Shown here: one piece after another, positions 22,756 to 25,000 of the stretch | Layout: every line of letters begins with the position of its first letter | How positions within the stretch are numbered: position 1 is the stretch's first letter | Origin: Pigoraptor vietnamica | Lineage: Eukaryota > Opisthokonta > Filasterea | Direction: 5' to 3' | NCBI GenBank assembly: GCA_943704525.1 | Contig: CALSCQ010000604.1 | Location: 1-25,000 of the forward strand | Length of the DNA: 25,000 nucleotides | Notes under the pieces: model-generated | What the model was told of the DNA's origin: nothing | The model's input: only the letters and a program-made list of their open reading frames with translations | Databases searched by the model: none | Position numbers and translations under genes: made by a program

Positions 22756-24752
22756 ATGCCGAGCCCTATCGCCGAGCCCGCGTGGTCGGCCTTGACTTCC
22801 CATGCCGGTGTGGTGCATCATGTGGGGGCTTTGCTCAACGGCGATGCAGGCCGGATGTTGCCGACGGGCGCTACTGTCGCAAGGGTGCCGGCGAGGAGGG
22901 CGTTGGCAACGATGGGGGTTATGTTGCGAAAGAGAGCAAAAACGGCGCCGGGGACGACGTCAGCGACGAAAGCGTTGTGAGCGACGCGAGTGATGTGAGT
23001 GACGTGAGCGAAGAGAGCGAAGTGAGCGACCCCGCTGTTGCGGCCGAAGAGAGCTACGAGAGCGACGCGAGCGACTTGCACGACGTGACCGACGAGAGCG
23101 ACGAGAGCGACGAGAGTGGTGTGATGAGCGACCCTAGTGTTGTGGGCGACGAGAGTGACGAGAGCGACGAGAGTGACGAGAGCGACGAGAGCGACGAGGG
23201 CGACGAGAGCGACAATGTTGTGGGCGACGAGAGTGATGTTGGTAACAGGAGTGATGTCGGTAACGGGAGCGATGCCAACGACATGCACCGTGGCGATTCG
23301 CTCGCTTCTGCTTACGTGCGGCCGAGTACCCTCGTGCTCGAGAACGACTGGGACGCTAAGCTGGCGTCCATGAAGATTACCGACGCGGAAGAAATTGTGC
23401 GCATCCGGCTTCATGACTGCGGCATTCACGTGCACTGCGTGGTCGCGGCTACGGACTATCGACCTTGCGCGGACGGCGAGACGTGCGTCGTCGTGTACGC
23501 ATCGTCCAATCCGGCAGTACAGTGCCATTCGTGATGCGGTGGGGCGCCACAACTTCTACACTCTTGTGCGGTTTGCCGAATTTGCATTCGACGCTGCCGT
23601 CGACGCGGAGAAAAAGCTCGAGCGTGTGCGGTCCGAGCATGCCGAGGCTCTGTCGCAAGCGATCAACACTAACGCAGACCGCCTCTTTGCGCACCATTCG
23701 AACCTGTCGCTGCTTACGGGCGCTGGTGACGAGATTGTTGCTTTTGTGCGCACGAAGGGCGTCGTGCCGTACGGGGAGACGCTCTTGCCCAAGTCTCTGG
23801 GGTCCATTCGCGTTCGCGTGCGGTCGGGAGTGTGCCACTGCAGTGGTTTAGGGGTGATCGATGCGCTTTTTTCCAAGAAGCTCGCTGTGGGAGCGCCCGT
23901 TGGTCGTGAGGACACGCGGCGTGGACTCGTAGATGGCGGGACTATTGGGTGTATTGCGAAGATTGCGGGCCGATCGGTTTGTCGTGATTACGAGTGCGCA
24001 TGCTGTGATGCCTTTTGACGAGTACGAGGGCTTGCCCAAGAGCATGACTGCGGAGGACGCGACCAAGGTTTCCAGGGGCCTCCGTAAGTCGAGAGTTAGC
24101 ATGGTGCATCCGCCGAACTACATCGCGCTCATGCGGGAGACCAAGGCGAGGGTGATTGGGAGAGTCGTTGACGCGGAATTCAACGAGACGGATTGTGGGG
24201 GTCGTCGCGTGGGACTCGATGTCGCCGCCATTCGGCTTAACCAGCGGACGCCCTTCCGACCCGACTTCCTTCGTGTCCACGAAGCCTTCTGGAGGCACTT
24301 TGGTCTGGCGAGAGCCCCGCGTCTGTTGCGCTCGGCGACGGCAGAAGATAACCTGCATGAGGGCGCCGGTCGTGTGTTCAAGCACGGAATGGCGACTGAC
24401 ATCACGACGTCGACGCTTGTGTGCGACTTTGCAGCGGCAGGGCATCCTTGGGACTTCTCGCTCGCGGCCCAAGAGCTCCGTGCTAGCGTCGATGCGGCCG
24501 AGAGACTCCCTTCTGCTGCGCGTGTCCATCGCCCCCGACTTGTGCGTCTAAACCAGTTGCTGACGTGGACGCAAGGCTTCATGGTGTCTCCTGGTGACCG
24601 CGGCGCACTTTTGTTTGACATTGTCGACGGCGACGCTCGCGCGCTTGGCATTTTGTACGGCTCCACCATGTCCCTGTTGCTTGCCGGCCCGGCCCATCGG
24701 TGCTGTTCTCGAGCGCTTCGGGGCAAGTTCAGTTTGGGCGTCGTGCGAATGA
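22756..24752 (+). pseudogene. Broken gene: Ser-Asp repeat region plus trypsin-fold (PA clan) protease-like domain
   Basis: Protein-like sequence continues across the region but changes frame three times: near 23515 (after SSNPAVQ), near 23955 (after GGTIGCIAK) and near 24690 (after GSTMSLL), each time needing one base to be skipped. The last segment ends PIGAVLERFGASSVWASCE, stop at 24750. From about 22965 to 23275 it is Ser/Asp/Glu-rich. The downstream part has protease-fold landmarks: GGTIG, VVITSAHAV (histidine motif), GLDVAAIRL (aspartate motif), and SPGDRGALLFD, where GDSG would be expected, so the nucleophile Ser is Arg. No good ATG opens the first frame; the ATG at 22756 is in another frame, so the 5' end may be broken too. 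Alternatives: assembly errors, or very short introns (none fit well). Family assignment is from motif order only. Confidence 0.55.
23148..23213 (+). repeat. 9-bp coding repeat GAC-GAG-AGY (Asp-Glu-Ser), seven units
   Basis: Seven consecutive 9-bp units GACGAGAG(T/C), one with AGC changed to GGC, forming the purest part of a longer Ser-Asp/Glu-rich stretch (about 22965-23275). It lies in the first frame of the broken gene. Confidence 0.85.
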
Positions 24753-25000
24753 GCGTCGCCGACCGTTGCGTTTGCTGCGTTTGCTGCGTTTGCTGCGTTC
24801 AGCCGGCCGCGCTGCCTCGTAACCCTGATACTGGCGCCGGTGCGTATTCAATTATCTTTTCACTTTCAATTGTAGTGCAGCAAAGGGTTCAATAAATTGG
24901 TATCAAAGCGGATGCGAAAACGCTAACCCTTGGCATTCAATAGCGGGCAACACGCTGCATTAATTACATTCGTTTGTTTTTGACTTGCGAGTGGACATTT
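24753..25000. other. Sequence downstream of broken gene, with TTTGCTGCG repeat and PBS-like motif
   Basis: Starts with about four 9-bp TTTGCTGCG units (24767-24798), then AT-richer sequence. TGGTATCAAAGC at 24898-24909 resembles the primer-binding site of LTR retrotransposons that use initiator tRNA-Met. No further gene can be seen before the window ends. Confidence 0.45.

Noticed and set aside
23480-23525. A 40-bp intron (GTGCGT...TACAG) that would fix the first frame break
   Set aside because: It is far shorter than other introns here and would delete well-formed protein sequence (VVVYASSNPAVQ) that reads as part of the domain.

Overview
The window is eukaryotic nuclear DNA. It is GC-rich and has many short spliceosomal introns (about 90-460 bp), frequent (CA)n/(TG)n tracts, and genes on both strands with short gaps. 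The gene set (TKL kinase, SLC12 transporter, LENG8-type SAC3 protein, COX6B, gamma-secretase-activating-protein homologue, Mpv17 protein) suggests a free-living or parasitic protist, but the exact lineage cannot be named from this sequence. I rebuilt the exon chains by hand. For TKL, SLC12, LENG8 and GSAP, which are cut into 6-9 exons, the coding lengths are exact multiples of three and the junction peptides match their families.

Layout: 125-2498 (+) is the C-terminal part of a TKL-type protein kinase in 8 exons; its 5' end lies outside the window. 6487-2705 (-) is an NKCC-like cation-chloride cotransporter (6 exons, 910 aa). 6978-8196 (+) is an unknown two-exon acidic protein, divergent from the transporter. 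12653-8663 (-) is a LENG8/SAC3-GANP protein (8 exons, 850 aa) with a Q/Y/G-rich N-terminus. 13624-14055 (+) is COX6B (2 exons, 78 aa). 20008-14643 (-) is a GSAP homologue (9 exons, 1373 aa). 20543-21482 (+) is a protein of a type I know mainly from phages and large DNA viruses, here with an intron and a basic tail. 22273-21569 (-) is an Mpv17/PMP22-family membrane protein. About 22756-24752 (+) is a broken, trypsin-fold-like gene with a Ser-Asp repeat region and several frameshifts.

The genes do not form an obvious pathway; they look like an ordinary chromosomal segment. The items most worth following are the GSAP homologue, the virus-type gene with its frame-shifting 19-bp repeat at the stop codon, the decayed protease-like gene whose serine motif is GDRG, a nested 47-bp dyad in the LENG8/COX6B divergent promoter, four copies of the palindrome TCACGTGA within 2.3 kb, and the near-universal GTG at intron donors.
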